Assembly (NCBI RefSeq): GCF_002744175.1
Contig: NZ_NKHF01000074.1
Coordinates: 1-58,828 of the forward strand
Direction of reading: 5' to 3'
Length of the DNA stretch: 58,828 bases
Source of the DNA: Pseudoalteromonas piscicida
GTDB lineage: Bacteria; Pseudomonadota; Gammaproteobacteria; Enterobacterales; Alteromonadaceae
In this document: piece by piece, positions 24,849 through 37,436 of the stretch
How the letters are laid out: every line of letters starts with the position of its first letter
How positions within the stretch are numbered: the stretch's first letter is position 1
The notes under the pieces: generated by a model
What the model saw: the letters and a program-made list of their open reading frames with translations, nothing else
The model's database searches: none
What the model was told of the DNA's origin: nothing
Translations under genes and position numbers: made by a program

Positions 24849-26631
24849 ACTGTGGAGCTTGATTCATTGTTGCTTCAATGTATTTGTCGATTTGCTCTTC
24901 TAAAACAAACAAAGGTACAGAGCCATGGCGCAAGATTTGGTGATGGAACTCGCGAATGTCGAACTGATCACCCAGTGTCTTTTCCGCTTTACGGCGTAAG
25001 CGTTTGATAGTCAGCTCACCAATTTTGTATGACAACGCTTGCCCCGGCCATGAAATATAGCGGTCGGTTTCTGTTTTCACATTGTGAAGTGACAGGGCCG
25101 TATTGTCTTTCATAAAGTTCATCGCTTTTTCACGGCTCCATCCGAACATATGCATGCCTGTATCAACCACTAAGCGAGCAGCACGCCACATTTCATATGT
25201 TAAGCGGCCAAAATCACTGTATGGGTCTTGATAAAAGCCCGCCTCGATCCCCAAAAATTCAGAATACAAGCCCCACCCTTCACCAAAAGCCGAAATATAG
25301 GCACTACGACGATAGTCAGGTAAGTAGTCTAGCTCCGCATTTAATGAGATCTGTAAGTGGTGTCCTGGCACGGCTTCATGTAATGTCAGCGCTTCTAAAA
25401 CGTAAAGTGGGCGTTTATCCAGTGCATAGGTGTTAACCCAATAGTAACCAGCATCCGTATCACTGCGAGCTCCAGAGTAACGTCCCGTTGTATATTTAGG
25501 CGCAATGCTTGCAGGAACGGGAGCAACGCCGTATGGCTTTCTCGGCAATGTATGGAATAACTTTGGCAACTGCGCATCCATCTTTTTCGCTATGTAAGCA
25601 GCTTCTTTTAAAAGCGCTTCTGGGGTTTTAGCGTAAAACTGTGGATCCGTTCTTAAGAATTGTACAAACTCAGCAAAAGAGCCCTTAAAGCCAACTTCTT
25701 TAATGATTTTATCCATCTCACCACGGATCCGGGCCACTTCTTTTAACCCAAGTTCATGGATCTCTTTTGGTGTCATGTCCGTTGTCGTGTAATATTTCGC
25801 GCGGTTAGCGTAAAAAGCTTCACCATTTGGCGTGGACGAAATACCAATATCCGTTCTAGCTGCAGGTCGATACTCGTTGACGAAAAAGTCTAAATAGTCT
25901 TGATAAGCAGCAATAACTTCACGCTTTATAATTTTTTCGCCACGCTGCTGTAGCGCTTTGAATTCAGCCTCGGGTAGTCCCGCTTGGTTTTGTTTGAAAG
26001 GAGCATAAAATTCCGACTCAGTGATGTCCTCAACGATAAAAGCCTCAATAGAGCTTTCATAACCTGCGAGTACCGCTTTTGGTTGTGTTAAACCAATCGC
26101 CATCCCCTCTTTCATCCAATCAATATTTTGCTTGAAATAGCGCGGAACTTGCTGCAAACGTGCTAAATAGAGCTCGTAACCTGCCCGCTTTGTGAAGTCA
26201 TGACCAGAAATCATAAAAGATAGCCCAGAATGAAAACCATACTCGGATGTCAATGGCATATAGTGGCTATGAAAACGATATTCATCTACGCCATTTTGCA
26301 CTTGTGCGCGTAAAATAGTGAGGTTTATCTGATTTTCTTCGCTCAAAGAAGATCTATCAATGCTGTCTAGCTGGGCCAAAAATGCCAATCGCTGCTGATT
26401 TGTTTCGGCAAGCTTTTCTGCACTTAAGTTAGGTAGGAGGAATTCAGCCTTGAGATCACTGCGACCGTAAGCATTATTATCACCTCTAAACTGCATGATG
26501 CTGCTCGCTATCTGAGTAAACTCAGCATCATTATTATCAGCACCTGTAATAGCACAGCCTGTTAAGGCGATAGAAAGACAAAGAGCGACGCTTGAACGCT
26601 TGGTCCATAGCTTTAATTTTGGTGATAACAC
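24847..26631 (-). CDS. DUF885 family lipoprotein, probable metallopeptidase
   Basis: A 594-residue protein with a lipoprotein signal ending in LTGC (cysteine near residue 25), so it is anchored in the envelope. The C-terminal half has the DUF885 hallmark LTLHEAVPGHHLQ, a variant zinc-binding HE...H motif, plus FGEGWGLYSEFLG with further likely ligands. DUF885 proteins are thought to be zinc peptidases. It starts with GTG 26631 after GAGGAAG. It stands alone between two terminators or gaps. Confidence 0.85.
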   Translation of the reverse strand: MLSPKLKLWTKRSSVALCLSIALTGCAITGADNNDAEFTQIASSIMQFRGDNNAYGRSDLKAEFLLPNLSAEKLAETNQQRLAFLAQLDSIDRSSLSEENQINLTILRAQVQNGVDEYRFHSHYMPLTSEYGFHSGLSFMISGHDFTKRAGYELYLARLQQVPRYFKQNIDWMKEGMAIGLTQPKAVLAGYESSIEAFIVEDITESEFYAPFKQNQAGLPEAEFKALQQRGEKIIKREVIAAYQDYLDFFVNEYRPAARTDIGISSTPNGEAFYANRAKYYTTTDMTPKEIHELGLKEVARIRGEMDKIIKEVGFKGSFAEFVQFLRTDPQFYAKTPEALLKEAAYIAKKMDAQLPKLFHTLPRKPYGVAPVPASIAPKYTTGRYSGARSDTDAGYYWVNTYALDKRPLYVLEALTLHEAVPGHHLQISLNAELDYLPDYRRSAYISAFGEGWGLYSEFLGIEAGFYQDPYSDFGRLTYEMWRAARLVVDTGMHMFGWSREKAMNFMKDNTALSLHNVKTETDRYISWPGQALSYKIGELTIKRLRRKAEKTLGDQFDIREFHHQILRHGSVPLFVLEEQIDKYIEATMNQAPQ

Positions 26632-27007
26632 GCTAACTTCCTCGATACTTAATATAATTGCTCAATTCCCAGTAACAGTACGACATTAAAGTAGGCGGGT
26701 TACTGTTTTGAGCGTTTGTTATAGTGAAATGAATTTTTAGGTGTTCAAAGTAGGAGAGTCCAACAACAGATGCAACTTAAATCGATAGAATCACCAATAA
26801 CTCAGATTGAATACAAAGTACTCAACCTAATAAAAATTGCTGATAAAATCAGCAAATCAACAAAAAAATGTAAATTTTCTATTTCAAAGACAAATTTTTT
26901 GCTTTTCAATTCGGGCGATACAGATTAATGTAGGTCTAGTGCAATTAGGACAAGAGTTACACCGATGGAATTGGTGGTAGTTCATTAACGTTTTATAATT
27001 AATTGTT
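26632..27007. other. 376-base gap with one doubtful small frame
   Basis: The gap lies between divergent genes and should hold both promoters. A 52-codon frame (26770-26928, plus strand, MQLKSIESPITQIEYKVLNL at the start) is possible, but its nearest purine-rich site (GGAG at 26751) is too far from the ATG, and the composition is AT-rich as for non-coding DNA. Nothing else is evident. Confidence 0.4.
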
Positions 27008-28021
27008 GTGGTAAATGAAATGATGTTCCATGATCCCATGGCTGTTGCCCAAGAAAAAATGACACAGGTGTGCCTGTTTTTAGAGCAACATCATTTGCCG
27101 CCTACTCCCTTAAATTATCAGGTCGCGTACACTCATATTAGTGCAGCCAATCAAGATCTCGATAATGCCATTAATAAAGCCATAAAAAGCAATACCAAAA
27201 TAGACTGCGTATTCGTTGAACAGCTCTATTATCAGTTCCTAGATCAAGGGCAAAAAACCCAATCCGAATTACTAGAAGGTGTTGATTCCTTGGTGACTGA
27301 GTTGCACGAAAACACTGAAAACTCTCAAAAACATGTGATTCGATTTGCTCAACAAGTAAGCCAATGCGTACATAATTTAGATGAACACAACATTCAAAAG
27401 AGTAAGCGCGCACTATCAACCCTTGCTAAACAAACCGAGCTATTGCTAAAACAGCACAAACAATTTAAACAAGCGTTAATAAAATCTCGACTTGATTACG
27501 AGCGTAACCAAGCACTACTGTTAACGTTGCGCAAACAACACATACTAGACCCCCAAACTGGACTTTATAAGCGCCATTATCTTCATCAAAAAGTGTCTTT
27601 GTGGCAATCACAGCAGAAATCAGTTTGTGCACTTTCAATACAAGTAGATAACCTTGATGAATTTTCAACACGGTTTGGTGAAGTTGTGGGTGAGGTTGTA
27701 CTTAATCGTATCGCCAATAACATTAAACGCTATGTTGTTGAAAGTGGCCTTCCAGGGCGTACCGGCAAAAAAGAATTTACCGTGATCCTTGCCGATGTAG
27801 ATCTCGATACTGCCAGTGTTATCGCAGAAAAGGTGCGTAAAGGCGTTGAGCGATTAAAGTTTGTTAGTGCAAAAGGCAAAGTACCGCTACCCAATGTATC
27901 GCTTGCGCTCGGTATTGCTCAGCTTGCGCCAGAGCATGACTTCAATGCATTAGCCAAGCGCGCGAGTTTTGCGGCTCAAAAAGCCCACTCGTTAGGCCAA
28001 CATTGCTATATCAGCCACTGA
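27008..28021 (+). CDS. GGDEF-domain protein with degenerate active site
   Basis: A 337-residue protein. The N-terminal part (FLEQHHLPPTPLNYQVAYTH) is a helical region seen in a group of marine GGDEF proteins, followed by a coiled linker. The C-terminal domain begins ILDPQTGLYKRHYLHQK, and the signature loop reads TGKKEF instead of GG[DE]EF, so the enzyme has probably lost cyclase activity; no RxxD inhibitory site is seen. It may bind GTP or cyclic di-GMP as a receptor, or act through protein contacts. The start may be GTG 27008 or ATG 27020; neither has a good ribosome site. Confidence 0.8.
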   Translation: MVNEMMFHDPMAVAQEKMTQVCLFLEQHHLPPTPLNYQVAYTHISAANQDLDNAINKAIKSNTKIDCVFVEQLYYQFLDQGQKTQSELLEGVDSLVTELHENTENSQKHVIRFAQQVSQCVHNLDEHNIQKSKRALSTLAKQTELLLKQHKQFKQALIKSRLDYERNQALLLTLRKQHILDPQTGLYKRHYLHQKVSLWQSQQKSVCALSIQVDNLDEFSTRFGEVVGEVVLNRIANNIKRYVVESGLPGRTGKKEFTVILADVDLDTASVIAEKVRKGVERLKFVSAKGKVPLPNVSLALGIAQLAPEHDFNALAKRASFAAQKAHSLGQHCYISH

Positions 28022-28139
28022 TCGACTCCCTTCTACTTTTGTTTGTAATTTCAACAACACAACACGTATAAGAAATTGCGCCCACGGCTACCTATCAAGT
28101 ACACTAGCGGTATAGTTGCAGTGTAATGATGGAACCCAC

Positions 28140-28895
28140 ATGAAAGAGTCACAAGACAATACAACCCATTTTGGATATAAAACAGTCGAGGCCGACAAAA
28201 AAGCCTCAATGGTCGCAGACGTATTCCATTCTGTAGCAGCAAAATACGACATTATGAACGATCTAATGTCTTTCGGTATTCATCGTTTATGGAAACGTCA
28301 AACCATCGCCTGTTCAGGCGTGCGTGCAGGTCACAAAGTACTAGATCTTGCAGGTGGAACCGGTGACTTAACAGCTAAATTCAGTGAACTTGTCGGTGAT
28401 AAAGGCCAAGTCGTATTAGGTGACATCAATGACTCAATGCTGAAAGTGGGCCGTGAAAAGCTGCGCGATTTAGGCCGAGTTGGTAATATCGAATACGTGC
28501 AAATGAATGCTGAAATGCTGCCATTTGACGACAACACCTTTGATGTAATTACCATCGCGTTTGGTCTGCGTAACGTGACCGATAAAGAAAAAGCGTTACG
28601 CTCTATGTATCGTGTACTCAAGCCAGGTGGGCGTTTACTCGTATTAGAGTTCTCAAAAACAGATAACGAAGCGCTGGCAAAACTTTACGATATGTATTCA
28701 TTTACACTGCTTCCAGCAATGGGCAAACTCGTTGCAAATGATAGTGAATCATACCGTTACCTTGCCGAATCCATTCGGATGCATCCAGATCAAGAAACAC
28801 TTAAAGCAATGATGGATGACGCTGGATTTGAACAAACTGATTATCAGAACATGACAGGTGGCATCGTTGCCCTTCACCGTGGCTTCAAATTCTAG
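28140..28895 (+). CDS. ubiE: ubiquinone/menaquinone C-methyltransferase
   Basis: A 251-residue SAM-dependent methyltransferase: [18 protein letters not shown], motif [16 protein letters not shown], and [20 protein letters not shown] are UbiE signatures. It methylates the quinone ring in ubiquinone and menaquinone synthesis. ATG 28140 follows GGA with good spacing; an in-frame TTG at 28116 is unlikely. It is the first gene of the conserved ubiE-ubiJ-ubiB block. Confidence 0.97.
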   Translation: MKESQDNTTHFGYKTVEADKKASMVADVFHSVAAKYDIMNDLMSFGIHRLWKRQTIACSGVRAGHKVLDLAGGTGDLTAKFSELVGDKGQVVLGDINDSMLKVGREKLRDLGRVGNIEYVQMNAEMLPFDDNTFDVITIAFGLRNVTDKEKALRSMYRVLKPGGRLLVLEFSKTDNEALAKLYDMYSFTLLPAMGKLVANDSESYRYLAESIRMHPDQETLKAMMDDAGFEQTDYQNMTGGIVALHRGFKF

Positions 28896-28903
28896 GAGTA
28901 GAT

Positions 28904-29518
28904 GTGTTAGCTTCGTTACTTGGCGCCGTGGTCGAAACGGCTTTAAATAAAGGCCTGCAACTCTCAAATGAACTCGACAGTGCGCTGAGTAAAGGCCAAC
29001 ATAAAGTATTGAGCATCGAAATTCGCGATCTTCATACCCGCTTAGCCATTACCTACACTGGCATAAACATCCATGTGCTCTGTCCCTTTGATGGTATTGC
29101 GGATTGCTCCATTAGCGCCGATCTCGCGACCTTACTTGAACTGAAAGATCCAAGTCAGCTCACCGCCCTAATTAGACAAGACAAGCTTGATCTGGATGGT
29201 GACCTTGCCTTGGCACAACTATACAGTAATGCACTGGCAACCTTAGATATCGACTGGGCTGAACATCTTGCCAAATACTTAGGTGACGGCCCCGCCCAGA
29301 TGGTTATTGATAGCTTGCGTAAGCTCGCTGGTCGTGCTCAACAAGATACTCAAGTTATTAAAAAGACGCTCACCGCACTGTTCCAAGATGAGTTGGAAGT
29401 CGCGCCTCACCCGCTTGAGTTTCAACATTTCAAACAACAAATTAGAGCCGTGAGTAGCCAAGCTGAAAGCTTAGAACAACGTATCAACTCATTACTTAAA
29501 AAAACCAAAGGAAACTAG
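28904..29518 (+). CDS. ubiJ: ubiquinone biosynthesis accessory factor UbiJ
   Basis: A 204-residue SCP2-domain protein between ubiE and ubiB, as in E. coli. Features are [18 protein letters not shown], the [20 protein letters not shown] part of the SCP2 fold, [17 protein letters not shown], and a C-terminal coiled coil. UbiJ binds lipid and helps assemble the soluble Ubi complex. It starts with GTG 28904 after GGAG; the ATG two bases before is out of frame. Confidence 0.93.
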   Translation: MLASLLGAVVETALNKGLQLSNELDSALSKGQHKVLSIEIRDLHTRLAITYTGINIHVLCPFDGIADCSISADLATLLELKDPSQLTALIRQDKLDLDGDLALAQLYSNALATLDIDWAEHLAKYLGDGPAQMVIDSLRKLAGRAQQDTQVIKKTLTALFQDELEVAPHPLEFQHFKQQIRAVSSQAESLEQRINSLLKKTKGN

Positions 29519-29519
29519 C

Positions 29520-31124
29520 TTGTCTTTACTTCGTTTGCATCAAATAACCAAAACGTTTTTAGACTATGGATTAGATGAAATCGTCCCATCTCATAAACAG
29601 CCCTGGTATGGCAAGCTGGCGCGAGCAAGTTTGTTTTGGATGCGCAACAAACACAAAGACAAGCCAGTAGGAACCCGCCTAAGACTGGCACTGCAAACTC
29701 TCGGCCCCGTGTGGATCAAGTTCGGCCAAATGCTCTCGACACGTCGCGACCTATTACCCCCAGATATCGCCGAAGAGCTAGCCTTTTTACAAGACCAAGT
29801 TCAACCCTTTGACTCTGAAATGGCGCAACAACTCATAGAACGCGCCTTAGAAATTGAAGATATCCATGAATACTTTGTCGAATTTGAGTCAGCTCCCCTA
29901 GCCTCTGCTTCCATCGCCCAAGTTCATGCTGCCAAACTGCAACATAACGACGACATCAAAGATGTGGTGATAAAAGTGATCCGCCCTGATATTGAAAAGC
30001 AGATCCACGCAGACTTGTCGTTAATGGAACGCTTTGCCAAAGTGGTCGTCAACTTACTCAGCGAAGGCAAGCGCCTACGTCCGGTCGAAGTGGTAAGAGA
30101 ATACAAAAAAACACTACTAGACGAATTGGACTTGATGCGCGAGGGCGCAAATGCCATTCAGTTGAGACGTAACTTTGAAGGCTCAGATTCCCTTTATATC
30201 CCAGAAGTTTATAGTGATTATTCACGTAAAAATGTACTGGTAATGGAGCGCATCTACGGGATCCCAGTCTCAGATACCGAAGCACTGCTTGCCCAAGGGA
30301 CTAACATGAAGCTTTTAGCAGAACGTGGAGTTGAAGTATTCTTCACTCAGGTATTCCGCGATAGCTTCTTCCATGCTGACATGCACCCTGGCAATATCTT
30401 TGTCTCTCGTGAAAACCCGCATAACCCGAAGTACATCGGGATCGATTGCGGTATCGTGGGTACACTGAACCGAGAAGACAAGCGCTATCTTGCGGAAAAC
30501 TTTATCGCCTTTTTTAATCGAGACTACCGGCAAGTCGCCCAACTGCATGTGGACTCTGGCTGGGTTCCAGCTGACACCTGTGTCGAAGAGTTTGAATTTG
30601 CAATCCGCACCGTGTGCGAACCCATCTTCAACAAGCCTCTGGCGGAAATTTCTTTTGGTCATGTACTGGTAAACCTATTTAACACCGCCAGACGCTTCAA
30701 TATGGAAGTACAGCCACAGCTGGTATTGCTGCAAAAAACGCTACTGTATGTGGAAGGGCTAGGTCGTCAACTTTACCCGCAACTGGACTTATGGAAAACG
30801 GCAAAGCCATTTTTAGAACACTGGGTACAAGAACAAGTAGGTCCGCTGGCTGTTGCTAAAAAATTATACGCAAATCTGCCATTTTGGGCCGAAAAAATGC
30901 CTGAACTGCCCGACCTCATTTATCAAAACCTAAAACGTAGACCTCCTCAGGCTGTTTCCCAACCGAACAATACAGCCACTAAGCCTTTATTATTGGGTTT
31001 AGCCGCCAGTAGCCTTGCTATTGTATCCGGTCTTAGCTTTATATTTGATAAGCCCGTCGCAAGTAGCCTACTTGCCATAATTGCTGTGCTAGTATTTATT
31101 ACCGCTTGGCGTAAAACAGGGTGA
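29520..31124 (+). CDS. ubiB: UbiB/ABC1 family ATPase of ubiquinone synthesis
   Basis: A 534-residue atypical kinase of the UbiB family. [18 protein letters not shown] is the KxGQ motif, [13 protein letters not shown] the alanine-rich loop, [10 protein letters not shown] the ATP lysine, [13 protein letters not shown] the catalytic loop and GIDCGIVG the metal-binding site. Two C-terminal helices anchor it in the inner membrane. The TTG start at 29520 lies just after the ubiJ stop, with AAAGGAAAC upstream. Confidence 0.95.
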   Translation: MSLLRLHQITKTFLDYGLDEIVPSHKQPWYGKLARASLFWMRNKHKDKPVGTRLRLALQTLGPVWIKFGQMLSTRRDLLPPDIAEELAFLQDQVQPFDSEMAQQLIERALEIEDIHEYFVEFESAPLASASIAQVHAAKLQHNDDIKDVVIKVIRPDIEKQIHADLSLMERFAKVVVNLLSEGKRLRPVEVVREYKKTLLDELDLMREGANAIQLRRNFEGSDSLYIPEVYSDYSRKNVLVMERIYGIPVSDTEALLAQGTNMKLLAERGVEVFFTQVFRDSFFHADMHPGNIFVSRENPHNPKYIGIDCGIVGTLNREDKRYLAENFIAFFNRDYRQVAQLHVDSGWVPADTCVEEFEFAIRTVCEPIFNKPLAEISFGHVLVNLFNTARRFNMEVQPQLVLLQKTLLYVEGLGRQLYPQLDLWKTAKPFLEHWVQEQVGPLAVAKKLYANLPFWAEKMPELPDLIYQNLKRRPPQAVSQPNNTATKPLLLGLAASSLAIVSGLSFIFDKPVASSLLAIIAVLVFITAWRKTG

Positions 31125-31184
31125 TTTTTTGCTCGCTAGGCGTATAATCATTATTCTTAAGCAGTAAGTATTTATGGAGTTAGT

Positions 31185-31439
31185 ATGGGATTCGGTGGGA
31201 TCAGTATTTGGCAATTACTTATTATATTAGCCATCATTGTTTTGTTATTTGGAACGAAAAAGCTACGCGGTATCGGCAGCGACTTAGGTGGCGCAGTTAA
31301 AGGCTTTAAAAAGGCCGTCGCTGATGAAAACTCATCTTCAGAGTCTAAATCTGAATCTAAGTCTGAGCCTGAACAGTTAAAAAATACAACAACAGAACAA
31401 GCACAGCCTGCATCTGAGAAAGAAAAAGATAAGGTGTAA
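31185..31439 (+). CDS. tatA: Tat translocase subunit TatA
   Basis: An 84-residue protein: [20 protein letters not shown] is the N-terminal helix, followed by the [14 protein letters not shown] hinge and amphipathic helix, GFKKAVADE, and a charged low-complexity tail. TatA forms the pore through which folded twin-arginine proteins cross. The Tat substrate at 45246 is one client in this window. GGAG lies before the ATG. Confidence 0.97.
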   Translation: MGFGGISIWQLLIILAIIVLLFGTKKLRGIGSDLGGAVKGFKKAVADENSSSESKSESKSEPEQLKNTTTEQAQPASEKEKDKV

Positions 31440-31445
31440 TTAAGC

Positions 31446-31757
31446 ATGGGTATGTGGGAGTTAGTGGTCGTGCTTATCGTTGGCCTGATTGTACTTGGCC
31501 CGGAGCGCCTTCCCGTTGCAATCCGCACCGTTGTTAGGTGGACAAAAACTGTGAAGTCTTTTGCCAACTCAGTGAAAGCCGAGGTCAGTGAAGAACTTCG
31601 AGTTCATGAGCTACATAACAATTTAAAAAAGGCGGAACAACAAGGCATGCAGGATTTAGCACCAGAGCTCAAACAATCCGTTCAAGAATTACAAGAGGCT
31701 GCTGAATCGGTTAGGCACTCTTATAAACCGACCGACAACAATAACAACAAAGACTAA
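31446..31757 (+). CDS. tatB: Tat translocase subunit TatB
   Basis: A 103-residue protein beginning GMWELVVVLIVGLIVLGPER with the conserved glutamate in the helix and the LGPERLP hinge, then an amphipathic helix and charged tail. TatB forms the receptor complex with TatC. It is six bases after tatA. Confidence 0.97.
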   Translation: MGMWELVVVLIVGLIVLGPERLPVAIRTVVRWTKTVKSFANSVKAEVSEELRVHELHNNLKKAEQQGMQDLAPELKQSVQELQEAAESVRHSYKPTDNNNNKD

Positions 31758-31794
31758 TTCAATCTAACCGTTGAGTAGTTGAGTCATAGGTGAA

Positions 31795-31817
31795 GTTTGG
31801 ACTATCGGTGTCCAAAC
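31795..31817 (+). promoter_or_regulatory. hairpin between tatB and tatC
   Basis: A perfect 8-base stem GTTTGGAC (31795-31802) and GTCCAAAC (31810-31817) with a 7-base loop, in an unusually long tatB-tatC spacer of 113 bases. There is no T run, so it could be an RNA processing or stability element that adjusts the ratio of TatC to TatA/B. Confidence 0.4.
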
Positions 31818-31870
31818 TACGCCCTGTCAGCTAGTCTAATGTGCATTTTACTTCTTACGAGTCAAGCTAC

Positions 31871-32614
31871 ATGACAGAATCAGCCCAAAGTGGATTTATT
31901 GCTCACTTAGTAGAGCTAAGAAACCGCTTAATGAAAGCATTGATGAGTGTTTTCATTATTTTTGTTGCTTTGGTGTATTTCGCCAATGATATTTACGCTT
32001 TTATCGCAGCACCGCTTGTGGAAAGCTTACCTAGCAACACAACGATGATCGCAACCGACGTTACAGCCCCTTTTTTCGCGCCATTTAAACTGACGCTATT
32101 TGTATCTCTTTTTGCAGCCGTCCCTTTTATATTGCATCAAGTTTGGGGCTTCATCGCACCTGGCCTTTATAAACATGAAAAGCGCATGCTTATTCCCATT
32201 CTATTGTCGAGTGTACTGCTCTTCTACGGTGGCATCGCGTTTTGTTACTTCGTGGTCATGCCTATCATACTTGGTTTTTTTACCAGTGTTGGGCCAGAGA
32301 TGATGACATTGTCACCTGACATTAGCAGCTATCTGGGTTTTATTTTGAAGCTGTTTTTTGCCTTTGGTATTGCGTTTGAAATACCTGTTGCCATTATGCT
32401 CATTTGTTGGAGCGGTATGACAACAACGACCAGTTTAAAAGAAAAACGACCATATGTGGTGGTTGGCGCTTTTGTTATCGCCATGTTTTTAACCCCACCA
32501 GATGTTCTATCTCAAACTTTGCTAGCTTTACCTATGCTACTCTTGTTTGAGTTGGGATTAATTTTAGCCAGATTTTACAGCACAAAACCACAACAACAGG
32601 AGTCAGAAGAATGA
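31871..32614 (+). CDS. tatC: Tat translocase subunit TatC
   Basis: A 247-residue polytopic protein. The start FIAHLVELRNRLMKALM carries the conserved HLxELRxR motif that reads the twin-arginine signal, and six membrane helices follow, with APFFAPFKLTLF and GLYKHEKRM as conserved loops. ATG 31871 is chosen by comparison with the family; an in-frame ATG at 31841 would add 10 residues. The stop overlaps the next gene's ATG. Confidence 0.96.
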   Translation: MTESAQSGFIAHLVELRNRLMKALMSVFIIFVALVYFANDIYAFIAAPLVESLPSNTTMIATDVTAPFFAPFKLTLFVSLFAAVPFILHQVWGFIAPGLYKHEKRMLIPILLSSVLLFYGGIAFCYFVVMPIILGFFTSVGPEMMTLSPDISSYLGFILKLFFAFGIAFEIPVAIMLICWSGMTTTTSLKEKRPYVVVGAFVIAMFLTPPDVLSQTLLALPMLLLFELGLILARFYSTKPQQQESEE

Positions 32615-33105
32615 AAAAAACCATGATGCTGTTCGCTTTAGGATTTTCTTCTTTATGCGCCGCTGAGACAATTAATACTCAAGCTTTACAAGCATGCACG
32701 CTTATTGAAAACGATTTTAAACGCTTAATGTGTTATGACAATGTCATCGCTAACAAGCCCATAACGGAACAGCGAGGTACTCTAACACACACCCAAGGAA
32801 ACTCGCGCCAAACTCAAGTACCAGTACTAGAGTCAAAGGAAGATGGTTTCGGCTTGGAAAATCAAATAAAAGTCGCCAGTGAAGAAATAGATGAAATTCG
32901 CGCGAAAGTAACCAAGGTTTCGACTCAAGGCCGAGGTAAAATGGTATTTACCTTGGATAACGGCCAGATCTGGAAACAACTCTCTCCCGAAACATTTAGT
33001 GCAGAGGAAGGGGATACATTAATCATTGAGCGTGCATCTTTCGGCTCATTCTTAATGAAAAAAGAAGGCCTCCACCGCACAACTCGAGTAAAACGAGTTA
33101 ACTAA
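32611..33105 (+). CDS. exported protein of unknown function between tatC and tatD
   Basis: A 164-residue protein with a signal peptide (MKKTMMLFALGFSSLCAAE). The mature start, ACTLIENDFKRLMCYDNVI, has two cysteines likely to form a disulphide, followed by a charged linker and a C-terminal beta-rich part (GRGKMVFTLDNGQIWKQL and SFGSFLMKKEG). The first part recalls short periplasmic proteins sometimes annotated near type VI genes, but I do not name a family. It overlaps tatC by ATGA and tatD by one base, so it is co-translated with them, unlike in E. coli where tatD follows tatC. Confidence 0.85.
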   Translation: MKKTMMLFALGFSSLCAAETINTQALQACTLIENDFKRLMCYDNVIANKPITEQRGTLTHTQGNSRQTQVPVLESKEDGFGLENQIKVASEEIDEIRAKVTKVSTQGRGKMVFTLDNGQIWKQLSPETFSAEEGDTLIIERASFGSFLMKKEGLHRTTRVKRVN

Positions 33106-33881
33106 TGCAAACTATGATCGATGCTGGTGTAAACCTCACCAGCTCGCAATTTTCGCCCGATTTGACCGACGTTATTGCTCGGGCTAAAGAAGCTGGTGTA
33201 GCCTCTATGCTGGCGATAGGGTGTGACTTAGACAGTAGTAAAGAAAGTATCATGCTTGCAGAGCAACATACCCTTTACAGCACAGTCGGGGTCCACCCTC
33301 ATGATGCTAAAGATGCACCTGACAACTTGTGTCATGAGTTAAAATGCCTTATCGCCAGTAGTGATAAAGTCGTCGCTATTGGTGAATGCGGCCTTGATTT
33401 TAATCGCGACTACTCACCACGGCCCAAACAGCAAGAGGTATGCTTGAGCCAGCTGCAACTTGCTGAGGAAATCAATTATCCTGTATACCTTCATGAAAGA
33501 GACGCCCATGATGCGCTTTTTGCACTACTGCAACAAGTTGAAGTTAATGGTGTACTACACTGCTTTACTGGGGATCTTAGCGCACTGCGTCACTACCTAG
33601 ATTATGGCTTGATGATAGGTATTACAGGGTGGGTATGTGATGAGCGTAGAGGGCAAACTTTACAAGAGCTCATTCAATATATTCCGCTGGATCGGCTACT
33701 ACTAGAGACCGATTCTCCGTATCTTTTACCACGAACCATAAAACCAAAACCCAAGTCTCGTCGTAATGAGCCTCAATATTTAATCCATGTCGCTGAAAAA
33801 ATTGCACAACTTAAGCAGTGCTCTGTCAATGAAGTAATGAGTGCGACAAGTGCCAATTTCATGCGATTGTTTGTGAGGTAA
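33105..33881 (+). CDS. tatD: TatD family metal-dependent DNase
   Basis: A 258-residue TIM-barrel hydrolase. Metal ligands appear in STVGVHPHDA, AIGECGLDFNRDYSP, YLHERDAHDAL, LHCFTGD and ETDSPYLLPR. The usual first HxH is MIDAGVNLTSS here rather than DSHCHL, so one metal site is altered. TatD acts as a 3'-5' exonuclease in DNA repair and is not needed for Tat export, despite the linkage. Confidence 0.93.
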   Translation: MQTMIDAGVNLTSSQFSPDLTDVIARAKEAGVASMLAIGCDLDSSKESIMLAEQHTLYSTVGVHPHDAKDAPDNLCHELKCLIASSDKVVAIGECGLDFNRDYSPRPKQQEVCLSQLQLAEEINYPVYLHERDAHDALFALLQQVEVNGVLHCFTGDLSALRHYLDYGLMIGITGWVCDERRGQTLQELIQYIPLDRLLLETDSPYLLPRTIKPKPKSRRNEPQYLIHVAEKIAQLKQCSVNEVMSATSANFMRLFVR

Positions 33882-33886
33882 AGCCA

Positions 33887-36740
<2,854 letters not shown>

Positions 36741-36757
36741 TCTACTTTGACATTGAA

Positions 36758-36778
36758 GCAGGTGAGCTACTCACCTGC
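36758..36778. terminator. hairpin after hemB
   Basis: GCAGGTGAG and CTCACCTGC make a perfect 9-base stem with a three-base loop, between the convergent hemB and the 36794 gene. The T run is weak. Confidence 0.6.
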
Positions 36779-36793
36779 CTTAGAGCTTTATTG

Positions 36794-37189
36794 CTAGCCC
36801 GCGTTAACTAAATTACCCACTCTAGATAATTCGCTTTGGGTCATTTTCCAACAAAAAAAGCGAATCTTACGACCGTCATCTAAATGCACTACTGGGATAT
36901 TAACTAAGCCCAAATTTAAAAGCGTTATTTTTTTTATGTGATCAGCGTGGATATACTGAGTTGTTCCTAGCAACTTATAGCTAATGCCTGCTTTATCTAT
37001 GTGTAAGAAGTACGTTCCCATAAAAGAAAAGGCGAAAGCAACCACGATAGCAATCAATAGGGCGACAGCTCCCCCCTGTATTAATGAAGCATAAACTCCA
37101 ATAGCATTGCCAAGCACTTCACACAACCACACCAGCGCCAATGCTAACGCATAAAAAAGCCAGTTTACTTCTAATTCTAATGTTCTCAT
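36794..37189 (-). CDS. small membrane protein of unknown function
   Basis: A 131-residue protein with two N-terminal helices (about 10-30 and 38-60) and a soluble C-terminal part of about 65 residues (GISYKLLGTTQYIHADHIKK, VVHLDDGRKIRFFCWKM) that has the look of a bacterial PH-like fold. No specific family is recognised. It stands alone; the ATG is followed upstream by GAGGTA-like sequence. Confidence 0.7.
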   Translation of the reverse strand: MRTLELEVNWLFYALALALVWLCEVLGNAIGVYASLIQGGAVALLIAIVVAFAFSFMGTYFLHIDKAGISYKLLGTTQYIHADHIKKITLLNLGLVNIPVVHLDDGRKIRFFCWKMTQSELSRVGNLVNAG

Positions 37190-37385
37190 TGAGTACCTCC
37201 ATTATTTACTCAAGCTTAATAAAACAGGAGTCCACGACACGATTATGCGACTCTTTTTATTTATAAAAAGGTAATGATAAAGTGCCAATGTCCCTAAAGC
37301 AAGAACTTTAGAATTAATAAGATATGAAATAAAAGTGACTATTTTTTAAAAGAGAAAATTAATTTTAACTATATGAATTATAAAT

Positions 37386-37420
37386 AAAAAAAGGCCGCAT
37401 AATGCGACCTTTTTTATTCA
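37386..37420 (-). terminator. terminator of the EF-G gene
   Basis: AAGGCCGCA pairs with TGCGACCTT (one G-T pair) around a three-base loop, with A and T runs on either side. Confidence 0.8.
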
Positions 37421-37436
37421 GAATAAGTAAATAATA

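Noticed and set aside
26770..26928. Small gene of 52 codons upstream of the degenerate GGDEF gene
   Set aside because: The purine-rich site is about 16 bases from the ATG and the composition is like the surrounding non-coding DNA; kept only as a note.
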